Of a stretch of 64,000 nt of DNA, positions 24,225-37,060 are shown one piece after another. A program made the position numbers and the translations under genes. Below the pieces are notes generated by a model that saw only the letters and a program-made list of their open reading frames with translations, was not told where the DNA came from and ran no database searches. Where the stretch lies: NCBI GenBank assembly GCA_027574665.1, contig CM050662.1, positions 7,707,967-7,771,966 of the forward strand, in the 5' to 3' direction. Source of the stretch: Rhynochetos jubatus (lineage: Eukaryota; Chordata; Aves; Eurypygiformes; Rhynochetidae). Numbering within the stretch: position 1 is the first letter of the stretch; each line of letters begins with the position of its first letter.

Positions 24225-27200
24225 GATAAATCAAGCTAACATTATACTACTAAACATCACAATCGCCTGAGTGTATTACTTCAAAAAAGTAAAGAAAATA
24301 AGCAAAACCAGTGCCAGACTGTAAATCCCAGAGAAAGGTTAATGTAGTGCTAGCGAGGAAGCTTTATGCTTGTTGACAAACAGAATAAGCTGTCTAGTTA
24401 TTCTGCTATTCATCAGCCACAATCTACAAATTTTTTTCTTTTCTTTTTTCCACCTCTCCCCCCTTTCCATGTTCCCCTCTCAATTCTTGGTTGTGTTAAC
24501 AGGTTTTGAAACTTACTATCCTCTTGCCCGAACATCTCTGGACAATATCAAGAACAGAGAGAGGTCAGACCTCCTCACATTAAGTTAACTGAAATTAATT
24601 TAAATGTAATAAATTTAAATTGTATAATTTGCCTTAAATGCATTATTTCATTTAAATAAATACAATTAATAGAAAACTGCTGCTTTTCCCACATTTTACA
24701 TGGTGATTTGAATAATGCAATTTTTCTGCAGTAGTATGTTAGACTGCAGCTCTATTTAGTATTCTTAACTGAACATCAGAGATGATTCTTTGAGCAAAAT
24801 TCGATTACTATATTAAAATACAAACAGAGGATGTGTAAAAACATAGAACAGAAATCTTTAATTTTGCAGTAAAACAAGCACTGAGTAAACAAGCACACAA
24901 TATATGCTTGGACATAGCAATACAGTGATACTGCTCAGAAAATCCAAAATGATCCTGTACCAATCCAATATCCACTCAATAACACCTAGTCTTTTGCACT
25001 GAATGAAGAACTAGCATGGGTATAGTCTGCTTTGCTCTTGCATAAGCTGCACAAGACAACACATCCACTGAGCCCTATTGTAGTTGCATCCAAAAATCCC
25101 CCAAAATGATGAGGAACAGGGCCCCATCCTCTTGCATGTTATCCTGAAACAGAGAACAGCCATGCAAGCTTATATTACTACATCCCCAATTTCTGACGTT
25201 ATATTGATAATCGATTTCATGTGCTATAATTCCCTAGACACGTGACCACTCAAACATAGGCAGGAAATGTACAACAGTAAGCCAGACTTCATAATGAATT
25301 CCTCAGCTGCTGTTGGTTTCAGTCAGACTGGACCATATGTAACGTTCACTATTTTTTAGCTTACTGAGAAATGCAAAATGCTGCAATTTTTTTTCTCAGT
25401 ACCTGGAAATCCTAGTGCAAGTAGTCTTATTTGTTTTACTTAGTCCAGAAATAAATCAAAGTCACTTCTGTCTTCATGAGCAATAAGAACTAAAAATTGT
25501 TTACAAGTAAAAAGCTAAAAATAGCAATTTTAACCACCCACTTCCACTCTGACATTTAATCCAGAAGCACCAGTTCTCTTCCAGAAAGAGACCAGTCAAT
25601 AAAACAGGACAACAGCTAATGCTATCCACACTTTTATCCCTCAGTGAGCAGGTGACTAGCAACACCTAGGTCACTCAAAGAATCTCATCCTGTTTTGAGG
25701 AGGAAGAAAAATTAATTTCCTGCATATGTGCGTTTTCCATAAGTGAAACGGCATTTAGGCAGAACATAACTAATGTGAACGCAAGCATGCTTTTAGTAAA
25801 GTCCTGTCTGAAAAGAAGCAGAACAAAAAATACGGATTGATAATAATTTCAGGTTTATCTTCAGAACTCAAGAGGCAAAACCAGAACTGAACTCCAGTTT
25901 GCATCACATTAAAACATCTACAATCTAGGCCTTATCAGGCTTCCTTTTTTTAATCAAAGTCTAAACTTTGCACCTGATGGAGAAACAAACCAACCACACA
26001 ACAAAGCATAGCATGACTGGGGGGCGGACACACTACAATTTTCAAAGACAACACATTTTGACAAACTTGCAAACACTTCTGGAGATTCTACCTCTGCCTT
26101 TCAAAAATATTTCACACGTCCTTCAGAAAAGAAAGCCATATGAGTGATACATTTTATCCACAGATTAGGTATTTGTTGAACTGGGTAACATACTGCCAAG
26201 CTCTTCAAATCAAGTCCCAGTCTCTGCTTTACTCCTGCTTCCAGAGTTCCAGGAAAAAACAGAAAATACTTTATCAAGAAGCAGCGAAGCAGAGAAATAA
26301 AAACTGAGTTCATTCTGTGCACCTTTAACAATTTTTTAATCTAAACAAATCAGTTTGAGTTCTTTGTTCAATTATATTTGCCCAGACCTGTGTCTCAGAA
26401 AAAAAGAGCAATTAATACTAACAGAAATGACGCAGTGATAGGAAGGCAACGAGAACACCTGTGTAAACTGACACATCGGGATACTTCTCAGACCAAAAAG
26501 CAGAGACTTGTTTATTTTTCTGTCTTTCCACTCAGTCTAAAATGAATGAGGGGAAAGGCCACACCTCAGCACTATGCCCAAACTATCAGTCTGTCACGAG
26601 ACAGATCGGAAGATTCCTTTTCTTAGTGACACATGAAATAGCTTTCTGAAATAAGAGATCATAAGGAGAGAAACGCCATGCAAACCCGAGTATACTACAG
26701 CACAATCATTACATTTATGATATAGATTGATGAGAGAAGTGAACGGGCAACTTATATAAGCATGGCATCAGAAAATACCTACAGAGGATTAAACAAAAAA
26801 AACATCCAAACAACAGACAAGCAGCAAACCCTAGATATCTTCACAGGAATTTGATAAACTAGGAATATTAGGGCTCTCCACCTTTTTCTGTCTCCCCAGC
26901 ACTGCCTAAGTCATCTTTTGGCAAATTATTTTAACATTCACTTTTCACCTGATAGATCATCTTGCTTGTACAATCCATTTTAGAGGCATAACTTGTTTTC
27001 TTTGCTAAGATTTCATTTCCTCCCATCTCAGAACTTGATGAAATCTATTTCTTAGTTCCTCGTCTTCCAGTGAAAGCTGACAACAAGTATCAGACAAAAT
27101 GTAGCTGTCCCATATGAAGTAATTCATTTCTGTCAAAGATTAGACATTTTTTTCCTTTAACATAAGATGACTGATACTGTTCTGCAAGATCCAAAAGGGA

Positions 27201-27640
27201 CAATTTAACCACTTAAGTGCCGAGGGAGCTTAAGGATCGGCTTCTCTCCTCAAAGCACGTAGTCCGCTGGGTGCAAGCAAGATGGAGGCCACTGGAAGGC
27301 CTGCTGATTTCCCTCCATTCCATTTGAGGCCTTGACTCACTATTTTCAGTCCTAAGTAAGTATTTGTTACTGTACAGTATTCTACAAAACAGCAAGATTA
27401 TAAAATGACACATTTGAACAATTCCAACAAGCTGAAGCTTATATTTTACTCTATGCAGCACAGACAGAAGTCCTGAGGCATGAATCTCTATTATTCCCTC
27501 TTCTTTATTTCTGTTAACACGGGCAAAACTCACACATCTGAACTCGGTCAAACACAAAACAAGCAAGCTCAACTTCCAACCCCTAAGAGTGAAGGGGGAG
27601 AGGGAGAGAAAAGAAACGTCCACTTTTGATGTACGGAGCT
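24225..27640. other. Non-coding stretch left of the CpG island
   Basis: No gene is visible. A 136-codon minus-strand frame at 27213-27623 begins just downstream (in minus-strand terms) of the CpG-island splice donor. It has no homology I can see and would be intronic if that donor is used. Confidence 0.5.
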
Positions 27641-27646
27641 ACTCAC

Positions 27647-28100
27647 CCGAAAGCCCCCACTGAGCGCAGGACAAGGCCACTCCAGCTCCACACGTGCCTG
27701 TTCCTCGACAGAGGGTTGCTGACAGACAAACGTGCTTCAGGCAGCGGGGCAGGACCCCACACCACCCGCATCTTCGAGGTGAACCCTCCACAGCGCGTCA
27801 CTGCGCCACACACCCCACAAACATCGACAGACCAGCCTCCGGCCCGCCGCCACAGCTGCCTGCCCGCAGACTGCGAGCACCCCACGGCCGTCTTTTCCAC
27901 CTTCCAGAAGGCTGCTCCCCCTCCGGGGGTCCTTGGTGCGGCGGACTCGGGGGCCGCGCTCAGGCCTCACTTCGCAGCCGCATGCGCGTCTCCTTACGCG
28001 GCCGGCGGGGAGGAGCGGAGCGAGGCCCGGCCCGGGCGGTCTCATCGCCGCATTCGGCCCGCGCTCACCCCTGACAGAGGGAGGAACTCACTGGTGCACG
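27647..28100 (-). other. Candidate first exon of a minus-strand gene
   Basis: The left edge of the CpG island has GGCTTTCGG|GTGAGTA on the minus strand, an excellent donor, so a transcript starting inside the island and running left would splice here. Two minus-strand frames (starting at 28045 and 27900) are open for 102 and 85 codons. A plus-strand frame of 166 codons also spans the island, as expected for CG-rich DNA with few stops. I cannot tell coding from untranslated sequence. The right boundary is arbitrary because the transcription start is not visible. Confidence 0.4.
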
Positions 28101-28110
28101 GCCCCGGGCT
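27690..28110. promoter_or_regulatory. CpG island, probable housekeeping-type promoter
   Basis: About 420 bp of strongly GC-rich DNA with dozens of CpG dinucleotides lies in otherwise CpG-poor, AT-rich sequence. The densest part, at about 27930-28070, includes GGCCGGCGGGG and GCCCGGCCCGGGCGG runs suited to GC-box factors. There is no TATA box. Such islands mark vertebrate promoters. Direction is suggested to be leftward by the donor at 27646. A weaker plus-strand donor (GAGCAG|GTAACA, 28174) would also permit a rightward transcript. Confidence 0.8.
27977..27989. promoter_or_regulatory. NRF1-like site
   Basis: GCCGCATGCGCGT is close to the palindromic NRF1 consensus (YGCGCATGCGCR) and sits in the densest part of the CpG island. 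The match is by eye. Confidence 0.5.
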
Positions 28111-28199
28111 CGTGAAGGACACCTGAGCTGGGCAGGAATTTCTTAAAACAGCTGAGTGGACCTCCAAGGAGCAGGTAACAACAGGCTAACTTGCAGGGA

Positions 28200-31100
28200 A
28201 AGGGGGGAAAACAACAACAACAAATCCTGTAAATGGCTAAAGTCTCTCAGGATTTTGCAAAGGGAAAGTCTGGTGATGAAATCCACTGAACAGGTCACAA
28301 GAGCAAGGATAGCTTATTAATTAATAACACTTAACCAAACCATATTTTACAAATGGACACCGGGAGTAAGAACGTAGATGTGAGGCAACGCTGAGCTTCA
28401 AGTTTTCCCAAAGAGAGAGATGAAATAGCGAACAAAACATTTTGGTGCTGGCATCTGATGTTTTCCTTAAGAAATAGAGCTTGATGCCAAAAATACCCGG
28501 GAATGAACGTTTGAAAGGTTAATTAGATTCTCCATAAGCATTTCAATTACAGGAATAAGACATTATCCCATTTAATATGTATCCCGACACATCCTATTTG
28601 TTTCAGATTTTCTCTCCCACAAGATTTTTCTTCTGTAGATAAGTATTACTAATGGCAATATCCTTCGACAAGTTCATGTTTACAACTTAGATCACCTCTG
28701 GAGGCACAGGGCTACTCCAATCCAGATGTTCAGTTAAAGTTGTTTGCCTCTTCCACCTGCAGCAGGAAACCCCTGCTGTTCGAGACACCGCTGTAGCCCA
28801 GAACCGAACTATGTGCTGTGTTTCTCACACCAAACCTTAACTCTGAATTCTGCGAGATGAAGCTGTACTTGAAGACCCAAGATACCCTCTGAACAGCCAT
28901 GAATTATACACAGAGCTGCCCAACCTTGTTAACTGCACAGGATTAGTCATGCAGAAATTCTGGTACATAGTGCACCCTCCGGATTTCATTCCAGTTTCAA
29001 ATTACATGGAATTGGATGTAGTTAAATAAGAATTTGTGAGATCAGAACTGTTTCCTGTTTTGAAAGACCAGTTTGCTCTCTGAAAATATAGTTTGATCAA
29101 GATCAGAATTTTTTGCAAGAATCTTCCAATTTTTCCTTACTCTGAATTAGCAATTAACAATGTTTCAACAAGGTAAAAATATTTAATTTGAATTTCATTA
29201 CTTCAATTTCAGTTAAACTTCTATAACAGAAAATAAAAAGAGTAGTTACACTGGTTTTAGTAAGTTGAACCTCAAGTCCAATAAATACTTCTGAAACATT
29301 AAAAATCAGTGACAGATGAGTGAAAGTGAATGGAATTAATTTTGGAAATAATTCCGAGAATAAGTGGAGCACCACTTTTTTTTGGCAAAGATACCGTGTC
29401 ATTGAACAGGCTGCTCTAGGGTTTGGCGTTTTTTCCATATCCCTAAGGTGCACGTATGATCTTGCTGCTGAATTTATTAAGGGCAAAATTCCACCCAACG
29501 TCTACCATTCCTGTGGAATATTGTTTGTGAGAGAAGATAATACATAAAAATGCAACAGGCTTTACACAATATCTGTTTTCTTGCTTTATGTCTTTTGGTT
29601 TTTTTTTTTTATTATTATTTTTAATTTTTTTTTTAAATGTGTGATTCTGAAAACATTTGATTAACATACAGGATGAGTTTTCCTCAGACTATTCAAATTA
29701 AATCCAAACAAAATTTGCCAATACAGCAGACTGACGTGATGTCTCTGTTTCACAGATCTATAGCAGTGAGCTTAAATTAGTACTCATTCATTTAAATGGT
29801 GATTGTTCTGTTGTTTTCAACAGAGGTAGGATTAGATCTCTGGTAACAGAATCCAAGGAATCATGTTTTTGGAAAAAAAAAAAGAAAGATTTTTTGGCGA
29901 AGTTTGGAGCATTTTTCAAAAGTGTGTGGAAGCTGAGACAAGCTTGATCAAAACCACATGAAAATGACTAATAAAAATCTCTTTTTTTGTTTCCCCATAA
30001 CCAAGAATTAAGTCCACTTCTATGTAGTCTTAATGGATGAATGAACAATAGATTCAGTAAGTGCATCAGCAAGCAGACACAAGGTGCTTAAACAAGAACC
30101 TAAAAGATCTGCTAGAACTATTACACCCGACGTTTTACTAGCTGGCCATTCGTAAATGATCAAAGTATTTATAAGAAACTACAGTCTTTGAAATGGAAAT
30201 ACCAGTTGAGCTTTATCTTAAAATTTTACCTTAAGCACGATTGGAAAGTTTTATTTTCTTTCTTAAGGTAGGTTGTGTCATAATTTTAATCCAATCTAAA
30301 ACTCCCACTGTTCTCTTCATTCACCCCATCTCCTAGTGTTAATCCTAATGAAAGCCACAAGTCCTAACCCTGTGGGCATTAAAAGGAAACATTTCCCAGT
30401 TTTCAGGATTTGTAACTTCAATTATTTTTGCAATTATTTGCTAAAATTCATTTCTGATCTTCTTTTATAATCCCAGTTATAGTTTCTGATCAATTATTTG
30501 ATGCAACTTCAAAACAACAAATCTTAATTTGCACCTCATGCAACATTACGTTTTATGAGTGCTCTAAGGGTTGGCTATCGGTAGGAGTATCTCAGGAGAA
30601 AAGACAAGCCTTCCCGTGGGATTTAAATCACATGGCAATTTCTGCATAACAATTTAAGCAGCAAAATTATCAAGGCAATTCTTTCTACTATTGCAATATT
30701 TTGCTAGTTTTCAGTTTCCTACCAGTACTGCTTCCCCCTCTAGTCCTGAAAGACACATCTGATGCAGTTATTGAGAAGAACAATGGATCATCCCTTCAAG
30801 GACCTAGATAAAGCTGCGGTCATTTTAAAAACTGCAGAGTGCAAAAAGCAACTAGAGTACACAAGGGTCATTCAAATTAATCAAATATTAACAACTTAAT
30901 GAATAAGACCGGATAAGGCGGAGGGGGGTTGTGTGTGCATGTGTGTAGTCATTCCATTTGTAGTTGCAATTGAGCTGCTTTTTAGTGTTATGTCCTTATC
31001 AGGTCATTTTGCAATCTGAACAGTCAGAAAGAATTTTTTTGGCTGCAACACATTGGAGAAATCAGATAACCACTCAGTAGGGTAGCGGCTTACACCCAGA

Positions 31101-34100
31101 TGTGTTCAAGAACAACAAAAACTTACTGCACAATGAGGTACCTTTGCTTCTTGAATTACTACCCTTGTTCTAAAGGAGACCTTTAAGGTGAGTGCTGAAT
31201 GAGTAGCAGCAGCTGATAGAAGCAACAATCAGGAGTCAATGGTAGGAGGTGCAAGCAAAGATAGAGGCACAGGGCTTTCACAACCAAATCTATGTTAGAA
31301 CCTCACATTCACAAAGAGCTTGACTGCAATTGCCACCTGCAAAAAAGCAATTTGGAAAAGACATTGTGAAGATAAGGTTAATAGAATTTTCCTAAAAGCA
31401 ACTCCTATGGGATTCTCCGTTAAAGGAAAAACTTTCCACTCTCAATCTCAGTTTATTTCAGGTATCAGTCTTAAAAATTTAGGCAGGCTTCTGACAATAT
31501 GAAGTGTATAAATAATATACGGCTTTCCTTGAATGCTTACAAATTAGCCAGTAGTGAGACTCAAGTGAAAGGCCTCAGAATAGCATCATCCAAACAGCAG
31601 AACTATTTCTTCCCACAGGGAAACTTAAAGTGAATAGCAATGGACTAACTGTTTATATTAAAGTCAGAACAGAATCTCTGTTGACTTCCCCATTCCACCC
31701 AACTTGAGAACTCTGACTGAGAAGGGAGGTACCAGCAGAAGAGCCAGAGACTAAAAATAAATACGTAAAACTAACAGATACTATGGAAACCGCCAAAATT
31801 ACAGTGAAATTGGTGGAAATTAATAAGGTAGAGGGCAAACTAAAGAGACAACAAATGAATGACCCAGGTCACTCAGATGCTCATACATAAGAAATTTGCT
31901 AACTTTTGGTTCTTTTCTGTATTGTAATAAAGGGCTTATAGAATACTTCTTACAGATGGGAAAAATGAAAATATGTTTAACAAGTACTACATCAAAAAAA
32001 ACCCCAAAACCTCCACAGAGAAGTGTGATGAAAATATTTTATTCATATTAATTGAATGCTCAAGGGAGATGTAGTTTTCTAATTTTATGGCCTGAAGTAG
32101 AAAACATGATATTGGAACATGATAGAAGTTAGGGACAGCTGTGTTGAAGTTGTACAGTAGGAAACGCAATAGCATTATAAAAAGGATAAATTTAGACTTG
32201 TAGACTAAGGGTAAAGGCTTTTTGTACCAAGCATTGGTTTTCGTTTCTGATTCAGATAACAGAACACAAGCCAGTGATTCTATAGTGCTCTCATCATCTC
32301 AGAATACTGCGAATCTTTCAGATCTCACTGTCGGTATCATCCTGCAGACCTTAGTTACAACCCTTGTTTTTATCTGTAAGTCAAATGGGTTCATTTTGCA
32401 CAAAACCAAGGCATGCATAAGTCAGATAGAAAACCAGGAAGGTCCTTTTCAGTAATACCAGAGCATGTATGTCCTCTTCCCATCAGTTTGTAATGAATCA
32501 GAATTTTGCCTTTAAGATATTTCTTGGAACTAGTTTCATATATTAATTACATGGATACTCCATTCTTGTCTGCATTGTTGGGGAAATACTAAAGTAACAC
32601 TGCTTAGTTTTTTGCTGCTTTACCTGAGAGAGGTCAGTGCCTGGCTGGCATCCCACATACTGAAAAGATCATGATTGCATTAGGACTGACAGTCATTTGA
32701 GTTTTAGCAACGTCTCCCTATTGGGAGTGCAGAAAGTTTATGAAAAGTGAATCATCCCAGAGTTTTTTCTCACGATGGCTGCTCATAATATCAAACTTTT
32801 ATTTTACACAGCATATCTTCTATATGGTTGGATCCTGTTTAAATGGTATTGTGTAGGGAGATATATGTAAACACAGCTAGAAATGGCTTGTCCCTCTTTA
32901 TTTCATTTATCTATAGCCACACATGGACAGTATTATAGAACAGAGTCCATTGTGAAAAACAATGGTCCTGTTTCTATTTATTGAAGAAAGACTCTGATCT
33001 ATCCATTTAGCAGTGCAAGATACAATCAATGATCCTGAGCTTTCTGCCATTCCCTCTGTGAGTTACACAGCTTGCCCTTCCTCTAAGTTATTGAACAAGA
33101 ATACAAAAAATGATTATTTCATCCATAATTCTATCTGTATTGGTATGTGAAAGATATAAAGTTATCCCAGTTCAGATTACATTTTGAATTTAAGGTTGCA
33201 GGTGCCGTTTTGCAACAAGGGAAATGGTCTTTTTTCTGGCCTGTCTGGTAGTTTTTCAGAACTTGAAGGAAAGCTCCATATGAACAGAACTGTAATGTTA
33301 GCCAACCTGCCAATCAAGACACTAATCCTCTACACATCTCTACCGTCAGGAGACAGATACCTGGAAGCTGGTAAGCAGGAGATAAAGAAAAAAGTTGGAC
33401 AGGAACCAGAAAATGTTCAAAATAAAAACTAGATGCATATGTCCAGATATATTTTCCTTAAAAAAAAAAAAATTCTAAATGAATGGTACAAAAGAATTTT
33501 GACCTCCACATATTAAATAAAAAAGCTGCATGCTCTTGGTTGCTTGGAAATAACCCTCGGTTTGAACCCTTGGGTTCAAAGTACAGTGTTTTGTCTTCAC
33601 TGCATTTCCAGACAATAAAGGCACAGTATTCATGCAAGTGGAAATAAATGCATTGGTTAATTTTGAGTCATGTCAGTGACTTTTGAAAGCCAATTTAACT
33701 GTTTAAAGAAATATGCAATATTTCATATATCCAAGTCTTCACATTGGATACAATGAAAACATAGTGAATCAGATAAGCAACAAAACCTGTATTATAGTAT
33801 CCAAAACTCACTGGTCGTTGAATATTATTATGTTCTTTTATCCACTGAGAAAGAAAGGAATGTAAGGAGCACTACAACCATTCTTTCCAGTTCTACTGTT
33901 TTCTGACATATTAGGTTCAAGCAAATAAATTGAAATAATTTATTCAGTAAGTTTTTTCTCGTCAGAAGTTTTCTTCAAACAGATACCATTTTTATTAATG
34001 TAATGTCTGCCAGTAAGTCATGATTTATAGCATCTACACAGGCCATGCATAGAAAATATTTGACATTCAAAGTTTAGTTGTTTTAACCAAAACCATAACT

Positions 34101-36670
34101 TATAACAAATATTTGTGCTCAGGGACTTTTTGTGCTCAAAAAGGTGATTACCTTTTTAATATTAGGTTTATCTTAAAACTGTGCATGTGAATCTTGTAGT
34201 TATGAATGAGAATTTTGCTTTTTGTGAATATTCTTGCAATACTTATTTAAAATTGGCTGGTTCACTAAATGTTCCTGCCAGTAAAGTAATTTGCTAGAAT
34301 ACTGTTGGAAAGCAAATACAGAAGGGGTGTGAATACAGTTGAAGAAAATTCATTTGCAAATCAAATGGATGGTGGAGGAGGACTTGCATTCAACGAATTC
34401 AACAAAGACTCTGTCACAATAAATACAGGAACATTTGGCACGAATAACCTCTGCAAGCCTTGCAACCTCTGTTCGGCAAAAGTATCCATATATGTGAAGG
34501 TCCTACTACCATGCAGATTTTTATTTATACCAACAGATGTAGAATTGTCCTATTGAACAGCTTGCATAGCCACATTAATAGACTAATATTAACATTTGAA
34601 GCTAGAACGGAAATGGCTTTTCTGAAGAGAAATCATTGTATAAAAAATTGCCATTGTATATAGAACGAGGTACAGTTACATAATGTTTTACTCTTATTTT
34701 ATCCTTTGTTATAAAAATGCACCAGGTACTATCATTATTGTCATGAAGGTGTTGGAAAGAAACCTCAAAAAGCTGTGAATTCTACATTAGCTTCAACTTG
34801 CTACAGGATATTTATATTCCCAGTCTCCTATTCAGGACAGCACAGGAAAATAGTCTGTGACATTAAAAAACCCCAGGAAACTATTTTCTACTAAAAATCA
34901 TGAAGAAACTGAGAAACATCTCTGTTTATCTCATACTTCATGACAGTAGGAAAGTCCACCCCCACCCGCTCCCGTTATGGTCACTTGCCTCAGGAAAAAC
35001 TCCTTCTTTGCCACACAGACCCCATCATTTCTATCTGTCGCTAGTTGCTCATAGCTGACCCATCCTAACCATACACCGGTGTTATGCTAAAAAAGCAGGT
35101 GAGATCAACTCCTATTTCTGCAGAGGATATGCACAGTTCAGGGGTGCCAAACTATTTACCCTTACAACATGTGACATAGTAATGAGGGCAATATGACAAT
35201 GGTATCAAAACCCTGACAGGAAATCTTAGGGTTCATCAAAACAATAAGAAATGCATTTCTGTTTTCTGAATTTTTATGAGTCAATCCAGCTATGAACTGG
35301 TCAACATAGTTTATGAACAATCCAGCTAGTCACATTTCTCTGATCTTCTCAGAGCCCTTCCTGGTTATACTGTAATGGGTTATAAGACCACAGCTTTACT
35401 TGTGACTTGACCTCCTGAGATGCAGTACTTTGGAGGGGTCTCTGAGCTACTGTGTAAGTCTTACAGTTAATGATGGACCCTTTGATAGTAACAGTAATTT
35501 TACAGTCACAAGTAACAGTAAATATGAAGTTAAAATGCTTTCAGTAGATCTGTTGGGGCCTTTCTCAACAATAATCCTAAAGCACATACACTTATCCCAA
35601 GAGAGCACAGACCTGTATTCCTACACTATCGTTTTCTATTCCATAAAGCTTTCGTAAGTTCACAGAATTAACAATATTAACAGAAAAGGCCTGTTCAAGT
35701 GTTTCTATACGAACAAGATCTTCAGATAGGATATGTTTTTAACATAATACATAAGAGAACCTGTAGACATCGAATTAAGTTTGACTGTACTTCAGAACAC
35801 TTGCCCCCAAAAACCCATCTTTGCATGTTTACAATCTATGAGAAGCCAAAAATGGAAGTATGAAACTATTTCATTAAAGACATAACTGATAAAGAGAGTT
35901 AAGTAATTCAAAGCAATAATAAAGAGCAAATTACAGTAAAACAGATTGATGGTACAATCCAGCAAAGCACATCTACCTTATCAATAGAAACCTTTTCCTT
36001 CACATAATGATTTCATCTATTTAGTATTTAACAAATATTGTTAGACTGACAAAAGTATCGATGATTAAGAAGTTGGAAAAAAGGTGGATAAAATAAAGTG
36101 GAAATAGAAAAGGCTACATTTACAGTATTACTTTCTCAGCACACCAGGAAGCGAATCCCATTCCTGATGGCTACTGTGGATTATGTATTGCCCTTGGTAC
36201 AGGGATTTTGGTGATCCATTCTGTGTGAGCTTTCTCAACTAAGGCTGCTATTTGGCTCATTACAGATCAGAGCAAAGGTATGGTTACCATTTAGGCAGTA
36301 TATGTGAGCAAGTAAAGTTCAGATGAGAAAATGAAAAATAAAGAAACTTGACAATATGGGTGTATGCAGCAATATCTTCTGATAATACAAATTATACAAG
36401 AGAAATTACATCTTCCATACGGCTCCCAAAATATCAGCAAGAGATATCTAGTTTAATTGTGTGCTAGATGGAACATAATTAACAACAATACACATTAGCT
36501 TTTTATGAAGTTATTTTTTATGCAGTACAGAAATGTTAGTTATAAAATAGCATAAATTTAGAACCCATATAATTAGTCTAGTTCCTTGTGATTTATTATC
36601 TAATGCTGGTTAAATCTGTATTAGTTGTTAACAATTTATTCTATGAGCACTGGAATTCACAACACCTGGA
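28200..36670. other. Gene-poor AT-rich stretch
   Basis: I see no supported gene. It holds T-rich runs around 29600-29635, an A/G run near 29873, a short GT-rich patch near 30930, and a spaced 10-bp direct repeat TTTGTGCTCA at 34112 and 34129. Open frames of 60-114 codons are at the level expected by chance. Confidence 0.55.
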
Positions 36671-37060
36671 TTCTTGCACCTTTGTTTCTAAATAGGCAAC
36701 ACCTGCCCTATTCCCCATTCTCATCTCCCAGCCCTTGGCGGTGGCCCTAGTGCCTCGCTGTGCCGCACACCTGCAGAAAGTGGCAGGTTGGAGCTTATGT
36801 GCAGGCTGATTTCCGTGCAGGCTGATTTCCTTGCAGGTACAGGCAATGCGAGCTCACCTGGAGACAGATACAGATCGTAAAACTGTGAGGAAGAAGAGCT
36901 AGTTTCCTAACACCATTTTGTGTCTCGAGGTGGAGATACATCTCCATCCTGTTTTAAGCAGCAGGGAGCACACAGAACCATCACAGGTCAGTCCATGGCT
37001 AACTCTCCCCAGCCAGGCCTGATGCTGATTTGTTGAGACAAACCCGACTGGTCAATCCAC
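36671..37060. other. GC-richer block of unknown origin
   Basis: About 390 bp is noticeably richer in G and C than its surroundings and contains the 16-bp tandem repeat at 36799-36837. It could be an old repeat or LTR remnant. I do not recognise its termini. Confidence 0.35.
36799..36837 (+). repeat. 16-bp tandem repeat, 2.4 copies
   Basis: GTGCAGGCTGATTTCC occurs twice back to back without a mismatch (36799-36814, 36815-36830), followed by a partial third copy (TTGCAGG). Confidence 0.9.

Noticed and set aside
23908-24225. 105-codon plus-strand frame with a hydrophobic stretch
   Set aside because: The hydrophobic run is encoded by the GTTT-rich low-complexity tract at 24000-24062.
27626-28126. 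166-codon plus-strand open frame over the CpG island
   Set aside because: Several frames on both strands stay open here because CG-rich DNA has few stops. The peptide is proline- and arginine-rich with no domain, and the best splice donor points the other way.
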